DNA from: Exophiala sp. HKRS030
Taxonomy: Eukaryota; Ascomycota; Eurotiomycetes; Chaetothyriales; Herpotrichiellaceae
Direction of reading: 5' to 3'
Assembly: GCA_023897205.1 (NCBI GenBank)
Contig: JAHWDD010000002.1
Coordinates: 5,332,001 to 5,396,000 of the forward strand
Length of the DNA: 64,000 nt
Part shown: in pieces, positions 1 to 12,931 of the stretch
Layout of the letters: every line of letters starts with the position of its first letter
How positions within the stretch are numbered: the stretch's first letter is position 1
The notes under the pieces: model-generated
The model's database searches: none
Seen by the model: only the letters and a program-made list of their open reading frames with translations
Told to the model about the DNA's origin: nothing
Program-made: the position numbers and the translations under genes

Positions 1-894
1 AAGTGAACGGATGTCCTGATGGCAGAATCAACTAAAGAGTTAAAGGTAGCGAGATAAGAGAGATGATTTACCTGATCAACCACTGACGCTTACAGAAGTG
101 TTGTACGTAGAGACACGGGTAGGGACGTTCTGATCAATGGAAATCTTCCTGTGGGAGTGGTCTGAGCGAAAGAGAACGGGACGGGGCTGGTCGAGGGCAA
201 GGGTATTTATAAACCAGCGGGGGTAGCCTGTACAAGGTCATGTTGACAGAAAAGGATATTCACTTCACTTATGTTACAAGTGATAAGCCGATCTGGAAAG
301 ACGCCAGCCCCTAAATGCAAGGTGAAGTAGTAATTTCATCTCTACTAACAGGCCTAGGCATGTGCAAACTGCTGAAATGAAAACAAATCTGATGGTAATG
401 AATATTAAGATTCACCCTTCTCTCGTAATTCTGCCACATCATCGTGGCCTAGGACTTCTTGACGCATCTAGGTTGACCTATAATCATATTTCTCATCCTT
501 CCATCCTTGGAGTGTCACTGTCCGCCCCCCTGAGTCCGCATTAGTGTCCATATTCAGACTCGCGACTGACATGGTCTCTAGACGGCCATCAAATGCTTCG
601 CTCTCAGGAGGGGTCGACGAAGTAGGTGCCGAACAAGCTCAATAAAGACTGTGGAAACTGGACATCTAGGCAGTGCCCAGATACACTGGATATCCTTAAC
701 CAACTAGCCAATAGGTCTTTCCCACTATCGTAGATTTCGGAGCTAAGCCTGAATTTCTGCCCCCGTCTCAATTCGTGAGCATGAAAGCGAATCACTGGCG
801 CATTCCTGCATGATGGTGTGCTTGGACCAGCAACTAAAGCTGCTCATAATTGTGGAGTGGAAGTCAGATGACTTCCTTTCCTCCCGAAATGTTT
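1..894. other. Intergenic, no gene seen
   Basis: Only short open frames with no recognisable family composition. The right part is the 3' flank of the WIP gene read leftward. I see no RNA gene or repeat. Confidence 0.6.
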
Positions 895-2506
895 TCATTC
901 TAGACTCGCAAGATCTAGCGGAACACTGCTTCCTCGTCCTGCTCGATATCTTTTAGGAATTCCAGTGAATTGTCGTGGTGGTGGGAGTTGGTTATCATCT
1001 TGAAACTTCCATCTGTTGTCCTCAATCTTGTGAGTTCCTGACCTCCCTGGAGATCCAAATCCACTTCCGTTGGTGAGGGTATATGAGCTGGCATCAAGTG
1101 TTGGTCGCGAGGACAGGTGGGATATCCGTCTAGATCCTGGAGGTGAAGTTGGCGAACTTGGCGACGGAGGAGCGTCGGCCGCGGTATAAGAAGACTGCCG
1201 CCCAAACGCTGCGGTGGCGGCCCTCATTGCCATTGTTGACGACGCCCCGTTCGTGGAGGGTGGGGACAATGGTGGCGGAGGTGGGCCTGGTGGAGGCGGC
1301 GGTGCGGCAGCTCTTGACACGGCACTCGGTGGTGCCAATCCTGGCATTGGAGGTGGTGGTGGCGGAGGTGCACCAGGCGCAGAGATGCTCGGAGGTGGAG
1401 GCGGCGGTGGAGGTGGTGCAGATACACTGGGCGGAGGCGGTGGAGGTGGTGCTGATGCGCTTGGTGGTGGAGGGGGGGTGCAGGTGGAGGTGCAAAAGAG
1501 CCTCCAGATGGTGGTGGCGGCGGAGGAGGTGCCGGAGGTGCCGGGCTTATTGATGAAGGAGGTGGAGGAGGCGGAGGCGCAGGCGGAGCAAGACTGGCCG
1601 CAGAAGGAGGTGGAGGTGGAGGAGCAGGAGGAGGTCCCCCCATGCTCACTTTTCTGGAAGATGGTGGAGGTGGAGGTGCTTTGCCGGCTGCCAGATTCGC
1701 GATCGAAGAAGGCTTCGACATTGGCCGGGGAGGCACCTTTTTCAGATTTGCAAGAGGACTGGGGATCGCAGGCGTTGACTCAATAGAGCCTGGTAAAGGT
1801 GGGCGGAATCCAGGCACAGGCGGAGCCGCTATTGTGGGCGGACGTGGTGCTGAACTCGAAGGCAAGCGAGGTTTGGGTATCGTGGCTTCTGAGTCTGAAT
1901 GTGGCCCATCATCAGCACCTGTAGCAATTCCCCCTCGAGTCTTTTTCAACTTTGGCATTCCTCCGCTAAAGAGTCCTCCCAATTGCGGTGGTCCAGCCAC
2001 GCTAGCACCATTATCAGCTCCTCCGCCGCCTGTGTCGCTATTGCTGCGCGCTCGGCTTGAGCCTCCTCCAGGTACAGGAGGTGCCAATCCACTGGGCGGC
2101 CTCAGTCCTGGTACAGGCGGCGCACTGGATATAGGTCCTCCCCCTCCCCCCCTCCGCCTACAACACCACCACCTACTTGTGGCGCGGAGCGATCATTTGT
2201 GACAGCCTTCTTTAATCTTGTTCCTTTGGTAATGTCGCCGAGGAGGGCATCCTAGAAGCGGTCAGTCAAGGTTCTGTGTAGGTACGCCTTTCGTCGCGAG
2301 GAACTGTCGTGCCAACACGGAAGGCGGCCATGTTTCGGGGGAATTCTGTAAAGGAAATGTAACCTACTCGTCCTTTCATCGCCGTCTTTGGTGGTGCTGA
2401 AGGCAGAGAGTTCCCAGGAAGTGGAGGGGAGGAGGCGGTCCACCAAACCCCCCGGAGGCGGAGGAGGTGGTGGCGGGGGAGGAGGTGGAGGTGGAGGAGC
2501 AGGCAT
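895..2506 (-). CDS. WH2-domain verprolin/WIP-like actin regulator (frame broken at four homopolymers)
   Basis: Proline-rich actin-cytoskeleton protein of the verprolin/WASP-interacting (WIP) family, which binds G-actin and the WASP/Arp2-3 machinery at actin patches. The ATG at 2506 is followed at once by about 15 prolines. Exon 1 ends at 2368, a phase-0 intron runs 2367-2252 (GTAGGT...CTAG), and exon 2 begins with a clear WH2 motif (LLGDITKGTRLKK, about residues 48-65). Then come long poly-Pro blocks alternating with Ser/Ala-rich linkers, and a conserved-looking tail (RQFTGIPKRYRAGRG) before the TGA at 895-897. The frame changes at four places, each repaired by one more C (coding sense): runs at 2448-2453, 2426-2429, 2146-2152 and 1472-1478. 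With four added bases the two exons total 1500 nt (499 aa), the usual fungal WIP size. I read these as sequencing or assembly deletions, although a true pseudogene is not excluded. Confidence 0.85.
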
Positions 2507-3527
2507 ATCTGCGATTCAGCTTTGATTGTCTCAATAGGAAGTATGAGTTCCGGTGGAGTCGTTTTGACCTGATGTCAGATGCGTCCCTCGAGGCAGTGAT
2601 AGATGAGTCGAGCAAGAAGAACTAGAGAAGAGCAAGTCGCTCAAAGCACCCTCCCAGGAGTCATAGATTGGATGTACAACAGAAGTAAGAATTTGAAGCA
2701 TTTGTGGTCGTTCGCAGACCGATGCTAGGCACGAGATGAACGGTGTTAGCCGGGACTTTTGAAGCGAGTGTGTTTGGCAGACACGCAGTCTGTAGATTCT
2801 AAGGTGAAGTGGTATTTTCAGTCGTCATGATCTTCGGCGGAGTTTAAGTAGTGCAGACGAAATAGGCACACGCCAATACTGAACAGGCGCTCGGCATTGC
2901 TAGGTACTCGTGGTACTGTTCCTACTCCGAACTCCGTACATAGAAACGTCCATGGCAGGGACCTTTTACCTTGATGCCTATCTCTCTGTAAGATACCTCA
3001 ATTGCATTCTTGCTCTCTTGAATTATGGCGCGACCCGCTCGCAATAGGCAAACATGATTCTCTACAAAATCAGCGATTACGGTCAGACTCTTTAACCTCA
3101 GGAAAAAGTCGGATTCTATTCACTGCCTGCAAAACCTTTGCTTCGTATTTGCACAGTACCGGAGTCTGCCGCCCCCGAAGCCAAGGTAATGCCAGCAATT
3201 ACACACAAAAAACTATTTGAGCAAACTCCCCCAAAGTCACCTTTGTAACAGAGCCAGACACAAAGGCAGATCATTCATATGCGTGAGGGAAAGCGTTTCA
3301 CCGTGAGCAAGCTGGTTGCAGTAGTAGAACAGGTCCTGTGCCTCGCAACGGGCCTACCGCAATTCTTGCATGGACTTTCTGGAAACTGAGAAAATATGGC
3401 AACTTGGCAAATTGGTGTATGTGGCTGGACAGCGACGGCTGATTTCATCGTTCATGCTTCATGCTTCCCACTATGCAAATCAATCTGATCTTTGACGCTA
3501 TCCAGGCCATCAAGTCGACAGTGCATT
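2507..3527. other. Intergenic between WIP promoter and ARF1 3' end
   Basis: Contains the WIP upstream region (2507 onward) and the ARF1 3' flank. No supported gene, RNA or repeat. Confidence 0.6.
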
Positions 3528-5162
<1,635 letters not shown>

Positions 5163-5745
5163 TCAAAGGTCCAGTCTCATGGAGAATGCATGGTAAGTTC
5201 GACCTTCTTTCTCGACCACCTCGTCAGGGTCTGTGATTCGGAACCCCACGTTTTGATACAAGTTGACCGCTACCTGGTTTCCATGTAATGCACCGATCGT
5301 GCAAGAGGGAGAACCCTGACCAGCTTTGGATGCTTGTTCCTTGACCGTACTCAAGACTTCCTGCATCAAGCGTTTTCCTAAGCCACGTCCACGAAATTCC
5401 TGGTCAATGTATACTGCTGCAATGAAGTACACAGGCTGCTCCCCTAGCAGAAGGCCCCGTGGTGACGGCGAAGCCGACCCATTCTCCATCAAGCAACCCG
5501 GCAGATGATATGTCATTGACTGAAGTATGGGAGACAAGCACGTGATGAGTTACTCCAGGTTCCCGCAAACGCTTCCACCAAAATTCTGGTGGTTCCTTTA
5601 TCTCGCTCTCATATCGTGATATCCACCGGCTTGGATCTCTCTGGAGAGATCGTAGTCGAACAGTTCTCAGACGGGATGAGTACTCTCGAAAAGTCTCCTC
5701 ATCTTGTACTGGATTCGGAAGCACATGAATCGATACGGTTGTCAT
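5163..5745 (-). CDS. GNAT-family N-acetyltransferase with one frame break
   Basis: GCN5-related acetyltransferase, substrate unknown. The N-terminal half (from the ATG at 5745) carries the fungal GNAT pattern RTVRLRSLQRDPSRW, a conserved arginine/leucine helix before the FW segment. The C-terminal half has the acetyl-CoA loop in FRGRGLGKRLM (R/Q-x-x-G-x-G/A) and a later ALHGNQVAVNLYQNVGF helix-strand typical of the fold's end. The two halves are in different frames. The switch lies near the C run at 5455-5458 and is repaired either by one base fewer there or by two more in the C run at 5441-5444. With one removed, the product is 193 aa, normal for the family. An in-frame ATG at 5868 gives a 41-residue extension, less likely. 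It shares a 484 bp divergent promoter region with uL1. Confidence 0.75.
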
Positions 5746-6229
5746 CGCTCGGACAGGTACCGAATCTAGAGAAGTAAAGAAGAACGCTGTTTTACAAAAT
5801 CCCGGAAGTCCCAGGGAATGCACATGATTTTGCTCCTTTAGTACAGGTTGTGACTCACGTAATGTCACTGTAGCGAGTCACCATAGTCCTTTGCACCAAT
5901 AAAGCGAGACTAAGGATAATTTGGCTGCTCCCTGCAATTCTAGGAATACAATGTTGCATCTCTAACATTTTCCACCGGTTTTGACAATTGGCCTGGCGGA
6001 CTTCGACTCACGGTGAGCAGCTGCCACGCGACGCTAAAAGTGGTTTAGCCGATTTCACATCTCTTGCCACCTGCACTAAACTGTATCCGGTGAGAACTCT
6101 TGGCATCCTCACAATTGATTTTCATCAACTGCGATTCCTCCAAACATTCTTTTCCCCTCCATTACCGTCACCGCGCAATAATCCTCACCATAAGAATCTA
6201 ACAAGTTCTTCTGGAAGACTGTCCTCACC
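5746..6229. promoter_or_regulatory. Divergent upstream region of the GNAT gene and uL1
   Basis: Region between the GNAT start (5745) and the uL1 ATG (6230). The last 100 bp before uL1 are pyrimidine-rich (around 6140-6185), as is common for fungal ribosomal-protein promoters and leaders. No specific factor site is claimed. Confidence 0.4.
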
Positions 6230-7051
6230 ATGTCGAAAATCACAGTCGGTACGTCGTCTCCAATGCCGCAGGAATGTGCTGTGCTTTAACCATGTACCAT
6301 CCACTGACTCATCATCTACAGCCGGAGTGCGCACGAACGTGCAACAATTGCTCGACTACTCTTTGAACGAGAAGAAGCGAAACTTCCTCGAGACCGTCGA
6401 ACTCCAGATCGGCCTCAAGAACTATGACCCCCAGCGTGACAAGCGTTTCTCTGGCACCATCAAGCTGCCCACCGTTCCCCGACCCGGCATGGCAATCTGG
6501 TACGCCACCTTGACCTCTACCTTTTAACAAATTCATGCTTTTTACATGATACTCAGCATTGTCCTGAACAAATTGACTAACAATCTGCTTGCAGTGTTCT
6601 CGGTGACCAGCACGATATTGACCGAGCCAAGCACCACGGTGTGGACGCCATGTCATCCGATGATCTCAAGAAACTCAACAAGAACAAGAAGTTGATCAAG
6701 AAGTTGGCCCGCAAGTACGATGCCTTTGTTGCTTCCGACTCTCTGATCAAGCAGATCCCGCGTCTTTTGGGACCTGGTCTTTCCAAGGCCGGTAAATTCC
6801 CCACGCCAATCTCGCACAACGAAGACCTCGCCAGCAAGATTACCGAGGTCAAGTCGACCATCAAGTTCCAGTTGAAGAAGGTTCTCTGCATGGGTGTCGC
6901 TGTTGGAAATGTCGGTATGACCGAGGACGAGTTGATCTCCAACATCATGTTGGCCATCAACTACCTTGTGTCACTGCTGAAGAAGGGATGGCAGAACGTT
7001 GGCAGCTTGACCATCAAGGCTAGTATGAGTCCTCCCAAGCGGTTGTATTAG
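6230..7051 (+). CDS. rpl1: 60S ribosomal protein uL1 (L10a)
   Basis: Large-subunit ribosomal protein of the L1 stalk. Three exons: 6230-6248, 6322-6499 and 6595-7051 (654 nt, 217 aa). Exon 1 encodes only MSKITV plus one base, a very short first exon typical of fungal ribosomal genes. Exon 2 holds the [12 protein letters not shown] and [12 protein letters not shown] segments. Exon 3 holds [11 protein letters not shown], the lysine-rich [16 protein letters not shown] and the [17 protein letters not shown] signature of L1/L10a. Both introns have GTACG donors and a pyrimidine-AG acceptor. Length matches eukaryotic L10a. Intact frame and, by family, high constitutive expression. Confidence 0.96.
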
Positions 7052-7250
7052 GTTACACATTTCTTGGGATTGCTAGTCCTATTGGAATGCTACAGGCACA
7101 GCCACTACCGATGCACACAATCCTTGAGTTCAGTGCATGATTGACGAGCCAACGGCCCAAGCTCCAGATAGTTAGAACGGCAATGTGAAAATGCACTCCT
7201 CAGATTCCATCTTTTTTGACCGCCGTCTCCTGTGATTGTACATTACGATT

Positions 7251-8609
7251 TCATTGCATGCCGTCCATTAGCTCCGTCTTGTCGAGAACCATGCTCCTGA
7301 AACCGCATTCATCCCGCAGCGTTTGCCAGTCTTCGCCTTGCTCCTCGCCCCACCTCGACCTGTTCTGAAATCCCCAAGCAAGAGCAAGTCGGTCGAAAAA
7401 TTCTCTCTCCTCTTCTCTAACCCACCTCGACGATAGGCTAGTCCCTGGCCGCCAGACCACGCGTTCCATCTGATCATTCGATGTTGTGATAGCAACGAAG
7501 CCGATTGTGGAAAACGTCCCTATGTACGCAGCTGCGCATGCCATAGCGGTCCACTTGGACATCTCGTAGTCCATGGTATTCTGGTTCGAAGCCATGTACG
7601 ACGCAGCTCCGTAGGCGAGCAGTGGAAGCGCCGCAACGCCTCCGATTGGAAGTGATGCCTTGGTGAGGATTTTGTGGTTCCGGAAAGCTGGTGTGGCGAC
7701 CGTGGTGTCGATTATTGCAAGTGCTAAGGCGAGGTTCTTTTTGAGAATGGCTGCCTCAAGAGCTGAACTTGCGATATCTATAGGAACGGCGTATCGCGGC
7801 ATTTGCGACCAGGGTTCTGAGTATTTTGTAGGCGAAGAATTTGCAACGGGCACTTTTTTGTGTGCATATAGGTTGAATATTTCTGGTAAATATTCCGGCT
7901 TGCCCAGGAGACACTGGATCCTCGTGTAAATATTCAAAATATCGGGTGTAATGAAGACCTTTTGATCCCTGACCAAGGTCCACGTTAGCTCGGCAACGGT
8001 GTTGGCCGCAGCTTCGCGGAAGGCGGAAGACATCTCTTTCTCTGGTATGAAAACCTTGCCAGTGGACTTGCCCTCAGCCAGGTCACGTAATACTGAATCT
8101 GCGAGATCTTCTCCTTCCTTAGCGTCGACTTCGGAGGGTCCTTTGTTGATCCCGAAGACCACAACATTGGAGAATTGGTAGATGAGATCGAGTAGCACAA
8201 TGATGGTGCCTTCTTCTGGGACAGTTGCTGCAGTGATTATTTGCGACACATCTTTCTTGATTGAGCGGAGGACTGCCTGTGGATTAAGGGTATCGAATTT
8301 GAGAGACTGCTCGATAGCTGCAATATCTGCCTTGGCTTCAGCTTCAGCGACGTCCTCATCTTTGACCCGAGGACGTGCAGGCGCACGCCGAGATAATACA
8401 TCCTTTGGACGTGTGGTAGCCGCTGAAGCTGCTGCGTAGCTCTGTACTCTGTACTGTACTGTAGTAGTTCGCGGCAGGTCGTGAGGATAACGTGGTTGAG
8501 ATGGCGCTGAAAGCAAGGAACTTAGATGCCTTTGCTGTGGCTTAGCAGCGAGCGTCTTTTGACATGAGCGACAGACAAAACCGGCCCGCCTTGGAACTAT
8601 CGTGGTCAT
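7251..8609 (-). CDS. Conserved fungal mitochondrial membrane protein, function unknown
   Basis: Single exon of 452 aa. The N-terminus (MTTIVPRRAGFVCRSCQKTL, then KPQQRHLSSLL) is rich in Arg/Ser with no acid for about 50 residues, as expected of a mitochondrial presequence. Hydrophobic segments sit at about residues 310-335 (GGVAALPLLAYGAASYM) and 350-370 (AMACAAAYIGTFSTIGFVAI), separated by a short loop, so two membrane spans are likely. The C-terminal tail is charged and tryptophan-rich (WVREEEREFFDRLALAWGF) and probably sits in matrix or intermembrane space. I do not recognise the family by name. It could belong to respiratory-complex assembly or mitochondrial translation factors, but nothing here proves it. 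Frame intact; convergent with uL1. Confidence 0.8.
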   Translation of the reverse strand: MTTIVPRRAGFVCRSCQKTLAAKPQQRHLSSLLSAPSQPRYPHDLPRTTTVQYRVQSYAAASAATTRPKDVLSRRAPARPRVKDEDVAEAEAKADIAAIEQSLKFDTLNPQAVLRSIKKDVSQIITAATVPEEGTIIVLLDLIYQFSNVVVFGINKGPSEVDAKEGEDLADSVLRDLAEGKSTGKVFIPEKEMSSAFREAAANTVAELTWTLVRDQKVFITPDILNIYTRIQCLLGKPEYLPEIFNLYAHKKVPVANSSPTKYSEPWSQMPRYAVPIDIASSALEAAILKKNLALALAIIDTTVATPAFRNHKILTKASLPIGGVAALPLLAYGAASYMASNQNTMDYEMSKWTAMACAAAYIGTFSTIGFVAITTSNDQMERVVWRPGTSLSSRWVREEEREFFDRLALAWGFQNRSRWGEEQGEDWQTLRDECGFRSMVLDKTELMDGMQ

Positions 8610-10906
8610 GATTGCGCTGGCGACAACGTGAATGGGCGATGCATCCTGACATGGAGGCTGCGGATGGGATTGGGATCAGTGACATTTTGCTTGCAGGCGC
8701 GAGGTTGAGCCGACGATAATGCTTGGCGTTTCTGGCCTCGCGACAATTGCTCCGTACTACGGACGTAGTGCCAAGTACTTGGTATCGACATGCACTGTAC
8801 ACTCGACGTTATACCTCCGGATGCTGTGTTGGCTGAGCAATCAGATACTGATCAACACAAGTGCAATGATCTTCAAACTACCGATAGAGTAATGCTCTGG
8901 GAAGAGGTACAGTCGGCGTCTCCGCTACGGCGCCGATCGGTTTCCCGCTGGTAGGCCAGATTTTGTATATACTACAGATGACGGAATGTTCCATCTTGGT
9001 GTTCTAAGAGGTAATCCTCCCCATAGTCTCTAACGGGAGCTTTTGGGAGCAGACAGGCTGAACGTGAATGCGAAGACCCTCGTCTTACTAATACCGCCGA
9101 GGACCTTCTGGGACGAGTTCAAGAAAGGGAAATAATACTTCCAAATGGTGATCAGAGATGTTCTCAACTTAAACATCCCCCCAAGTTGACTGGACAAACC
9201 CTAGTGCTCGTAAATCCGAACTCTCAAGAGGATCATTATCGTCATCTGCGTGAAGCACTCGGTATTTGATACACGCAGGAAATGTCACCTTTTTGACAAA
9301 GAGAGCGGTTGAACGCAAGGTAAAGAAACGTGAGCGCTGTCGGCGTTGGCTAACTCCACTAGGTATAATGCACTCTTTCTGGCCCAATATCTCTTGGTGT
9401 GCGGATTTATTTATCCAGGTAAACACAAGAACGTCCTTCAAAGCCTAAGGGTTGAACATGCCTTCATTGGTTAGACTCCTAATTGCGGGCTAGCATCCGC
9501 GGTCATCTAGGTGTCGAGTAGTCGCCTGTGCCGAACTCCAGTCATCTTGAGCTTATCAATACTTCCTCGAGCTTTCTAATGTAACTTCCAGGAAATGGAA
9601 AGTTTTCGTGCTTAACCAGGAAGACAGCCCGATAATGTCGCAGAAGCTTGCGACTATGTCCCCGCTTGTCCTAACGAACGACTTGCAGATAGATCGCTGT
9701 GATAATCTGAAGTCAGCCTACCGGAAGTGTTGGTGTATGTTCCAGACTTCCGCGGATTCTTCGAATTAGCTCTATGTTCAAAGCCAGCCGCTTTCTGTTT
9801 AAATCGAACTGTGGGGTGCTTATTGCGCCCGATTGGGCATAATCATATCACCTGAGTTGGGCTGCAGTGGCTTCGAAAGATGCAAAACTTACCTGGAAAG
9901 TCACAAGCTGCAGCAGAGGAAATCCTCTTGACAGCAAATCTTTCCAATCATCGGGTCCTGTGTTCGCACGCCCCAATTTTTTGGAGTTATCGAGCAGTTG
10001 AGAATGCAGACTACCAGCCCACACTGTTCATGAGGGACGTTGATTTGAGAGCCATAAACATTGACAGATTGACCTATTCTGCTTGGCTCGGTGACACCTT
10101 CACCGCTGCACATCGCTGTCAATAAATCCAGTGGCTAGCTGAGCCGAACGACGTTAGTTTCACCCAAGCCAAGGACCCAGATGCCGGACTGAAAAGAATG
10201 GAACAGCAATGTTCAGAGGAGAACATATGTATATGGAAGAGTTTGGACGCCTACCTTACTCAGTAGTATCACTCGATATCATTTGAACATACCGAGCCGC
10301 AGACGAAATTTGCGTTGGCAAGTTGAAGTGATCCCTTGCATTGCGTTGTGTGAACCAGATAACTCCGATGAGTGCAGGTTGAAAGTATGCAAGCCTTCGT
10401 TCAATACGAGCTGACTCCAAAGCGCTTGCATTCACCACCACCGCCTACCAAGCAGAGTCTGGCAGGTTATGCCAATGCCAGTTGAAGCTCTCTCTATACA
10501 TCTTCGGAACTCTGTTTCCCTACCAAAAGTTGGAGGAAAACTCCCTGCCGATCTTATGCTGCACGCTATCAGGCAATCGTATCGTCAGACTATGGTCTTG
10601 GTGAATCTGTTTGACATCAATAACCATGGAATCTCCATATTTACACGTTGTGGCTAGCTGAGTGCCAGAAGCAGCTTCTGAGGCCTCGCGAGGCAAATGG
10701 CTCGGCGATCTCACCACGTGCATACCAATGAGCACAGCTTTCTTCTATTGCAACCGTCAAGGCTCGCGCATCCGCAGACTTAGGCCTGCGACATTTATCT
10801 ATAAAGTCGATGTCCTGGCAAGCTGTATCTGAACCCATGCTTCCGCCACCATCGTCTTGAAGGTGTCTTGACTTGAATCTTAGAGAAGGCTTAAAGATAT
10901 CTCATC
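8610..10906. other. Long gene-poor interval with one possible coding remnant
   Basis: 2.3 kb without a supported gene. At about 9029-9268 (+) there is an 80-codon stretch open without any ATG, following a TAG, with a protein-like composition (for example TAEDLLGRVQERE). It may be an exon or relic of a lost gene. The rest shows short open frames only. Confidence 0.45.
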
Positions 10907-12931
10907 ATGTGGGAAAAGCCAATTCATTGCTACGTTTTCATCAACGGTCCTCAGTACGAAGTCTCGATATATCTGACTGATAAGCACAAAGATGGAGGTG
11001 AAGACAAGATCACCTACAAGATGGTGGATCCATCTGGTGGATGGCCGTATGGCCTAAGGGTAACTGCGTCAAACTTCTCAAGAACCACGAAAGGTCCTTG
11101 GGCGAATGATAGGATGGTTTTGGATAGTAGCAACGTCAATGGCCTGTTCGAAACAGTAGGCAAGCTCAGACTGTCGGTCAAGGCCAACGGTATGGAGTGC
11201 TGCTCTGAGTGGCAAAAGGTCGACTCATATTGGGGCGGTCTGGGGAACGGAACTATGAAAGACGTCGGATTTCAGAAGACCACCTTCTTCGAAGACCATG
11301 CTGTTCAATTCACCTTGTACGACGCTGGGCCAGGATTGGCAGGTCTACCTAAAGCACACCAACTGAACGTCACTGTTGCGCCCAAGCGATCAGATTGGAT
11401 GAGCGGTGTTGCTCCCGTAGGCTCGACCCAAGCCCAGAAACCATTCCGCAGTTTCGTCATTCCATGTGCCCACGACTGCGGCATCTTCACCATGGATACT
11501 GTAAGAAAGATGTGTGGACTGAGCATGAACGGTTGGCTAGCTGTTGAGCAAGGAATCTTGTCTCTGGCGCCGCCATGGCTGCTACCACTGCGTGCCGTTT
11601 CCCCAGAAATGATCCTGCAAACAGTTGAAGCATTATCTCGCACCCAAAAGGATGACATCAAGACTCAACTGGCTTTAGGAGCACGTTACTTCGAATTCCG
11701 AGCATCTAGAGTCCACCCTTGTCCCATTTGGCTCAGTGATGAGTTGTATTTCCACCACAATTTTATTCCTGGAGTCGCTTTGAAGACCTTTTTCCACGAT
11801 ATTGTTGAGTTCCTGGGCGATCATACGGGAGAATTTGTGGTCATCCGTCTCGAATTCAACCACTATAGCGAAAAACATCCCGAGCAGGCAGAAGTCCTCC
11901 GGCTCCTGGACGCAGAGATCGCTGCTTCAGTGTCCAAAGGAAAACCATTAAAGCGTATCGGATTCCCTACCAAGGACAAGAAGATCGCAGACCTCAGGTC
12001 GAATAATGAACGACTCATCTTCTTTTTCAATTCGGATCCTGATGCACAGCCCTTCGACCTTTATGATAGTAACAACCATGCAGACTTACAAGGTGACAAG
12101 ATCATCCAGGAATTCGAGTCCATCACTGTTGATGCACAGAAGGCGGGAAACACACAGTTCACCATCTTCCAATGCCAGGGTACCGCAAGTGAGAACAAGG
12201 ATGTCATAGCGAACGCGGTCATTACGAGAAACAAATGTCTTCTGGCAACGAAAGCTATTTGTGATGCAAAAACACTGCCCTGGTTGATGACCAAAGCGTT
12301 GGATCGTCTAGCCGATGATCATTTGGGTATCATCATGAACGACTTCTTTGACTTGTCGACTTCTGACGTGGCGAACGAGCTCAGCAAATTAAGACTGGCT
12401 GGTCAGACTTCAGCATTCAATTTCTGGCCATATTCAGGCCAGCCACAACCCAAATTGTCAGTCATAGCGGCATATTGGGCAGATGCTGATGTGAAGTCGT
12501 CCATGAGCAAGTTCATTACTGCAGACAGTACAACACTGACTATGAACACGGGTAATCTGGGCATAAAGGATCCGTGGCCTAATGTTAAGAAGACATTGAA
12601 CATTCTGTATTCGTACACGAGCTCTTCGGACTTGTTTGTCCTAATCACAACCGAAAACAATGGCATTGTCTCCATCACACCAACTGCTGGAACTGAAAGC
12701 CCAGCGGTTGGCATCAACCGTGTTGGGAATACAGAAAGGGTCGCGGGCAAGAAATTCTACCTGGTCGGGGCAGTCTATGGCTTCCAGTTGGTCAGCAAGC
12801 AGACAGTGAAGGACAAGATCCAGCAAGCAGCTGAGGGTGGAACTCCAATCAATGTTTCAGATGGCTTTTTCGAAAGTGATGGGAATCTCGTGGCACAAAG
12901 ACTTGCTACATCTATTACCGAACTGAATTAG
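10907..12931 (+). CDS. PLC-like phosphodiesterase (TIM-barrel) with unassigned N-terminal domain
   Basis: Single exon of 674 aa. The middle (about residues 185-480) reads as the PI-PLC X-type catalytic barrel: FVIPCAHDCG carries the first catalytic His, LGARYFEFRAS the metal/substrate Glu-Arg strand (usual GxRxFDxR), ELYFHHNFIPG the second His, and TGEFVVIRLEF the following barrel strand. Such enzymes cleave phosphatidylinositol or GPI-type phosphodiesters. No signal peptide or membrane span is visible, so it is probably cytosolic. Residues 1-150 (CYVFINGPQYEVSIYLTD and onward) look beta-rich and may be a lipid- or glycan-binding module, but I do not recognise it. The last 190 residues are also unassigned. 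It lies 544 bp upstream of a HET-domain gene on the same strand, so a link to fungal self-recognition is possible but is inference. Confidence 0.75.
   Translation: MWEKPIHCYVFINGPQYEVSIYLTDKHKDGGEDKITYKMVDPSGGWPYGLRVTASNFSRTTKGPWANDRMVLDSSNVNGLFETVGKLRLSVKANGMECCSEWQKVDSYWGGLGNGTMKDVGFQKTTFFEDHAVQFTLYDAGPGLAGLPKAHQLNVTVAPKRSDWMSGVAPVGSTQAQKPFRSFVIPCAHDCGIFTMDTVRKMCGLSMNGWLAVEQGILSLAPPWLLPLRAVSPEMILQTVEALSRTQKDDIKTQLALGARYFEFRASRVHPCPIWLSDELYFHHNFIPGVALKTFFHDIVEFLGDHTGEFVVIRLEFNHYSEKHPEQAEVLRLLDAEIAASVSKGKPLKRIGFPTKDKKIADLRSNNERLIFFFNSDPDAQPFDLYDSNNHADLQGDKIIQEFESITVDAQKAGNTQFTIFQCQGTASENKDVIANAVITRNKCLLATKAICDAKTLPWLMTKALDRLADDHLGIIMNDFFDLSTSDVANELSKLRLAGQTSAFNFWPYSGQPQPKLSVIAAYWADADVKSSMSKFITADSTTLTMNTGNLGIKDPWPNVKKTLNILYSYTSSSDLFVLITTENNGIVSITPTAGTESPAVGINRVGNTERVAGKKFYLVGAVYGFQLVSKQTVKDKIQQAAEGGTPINVSDGFFESDGNLVAQRLATSITELN

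Noticed and set aside
1214..1786. Glycine-rich plus-strand frame across the WIP gene
   Set aside because: It is the reverse complement of the proline-rich WIP coding region.
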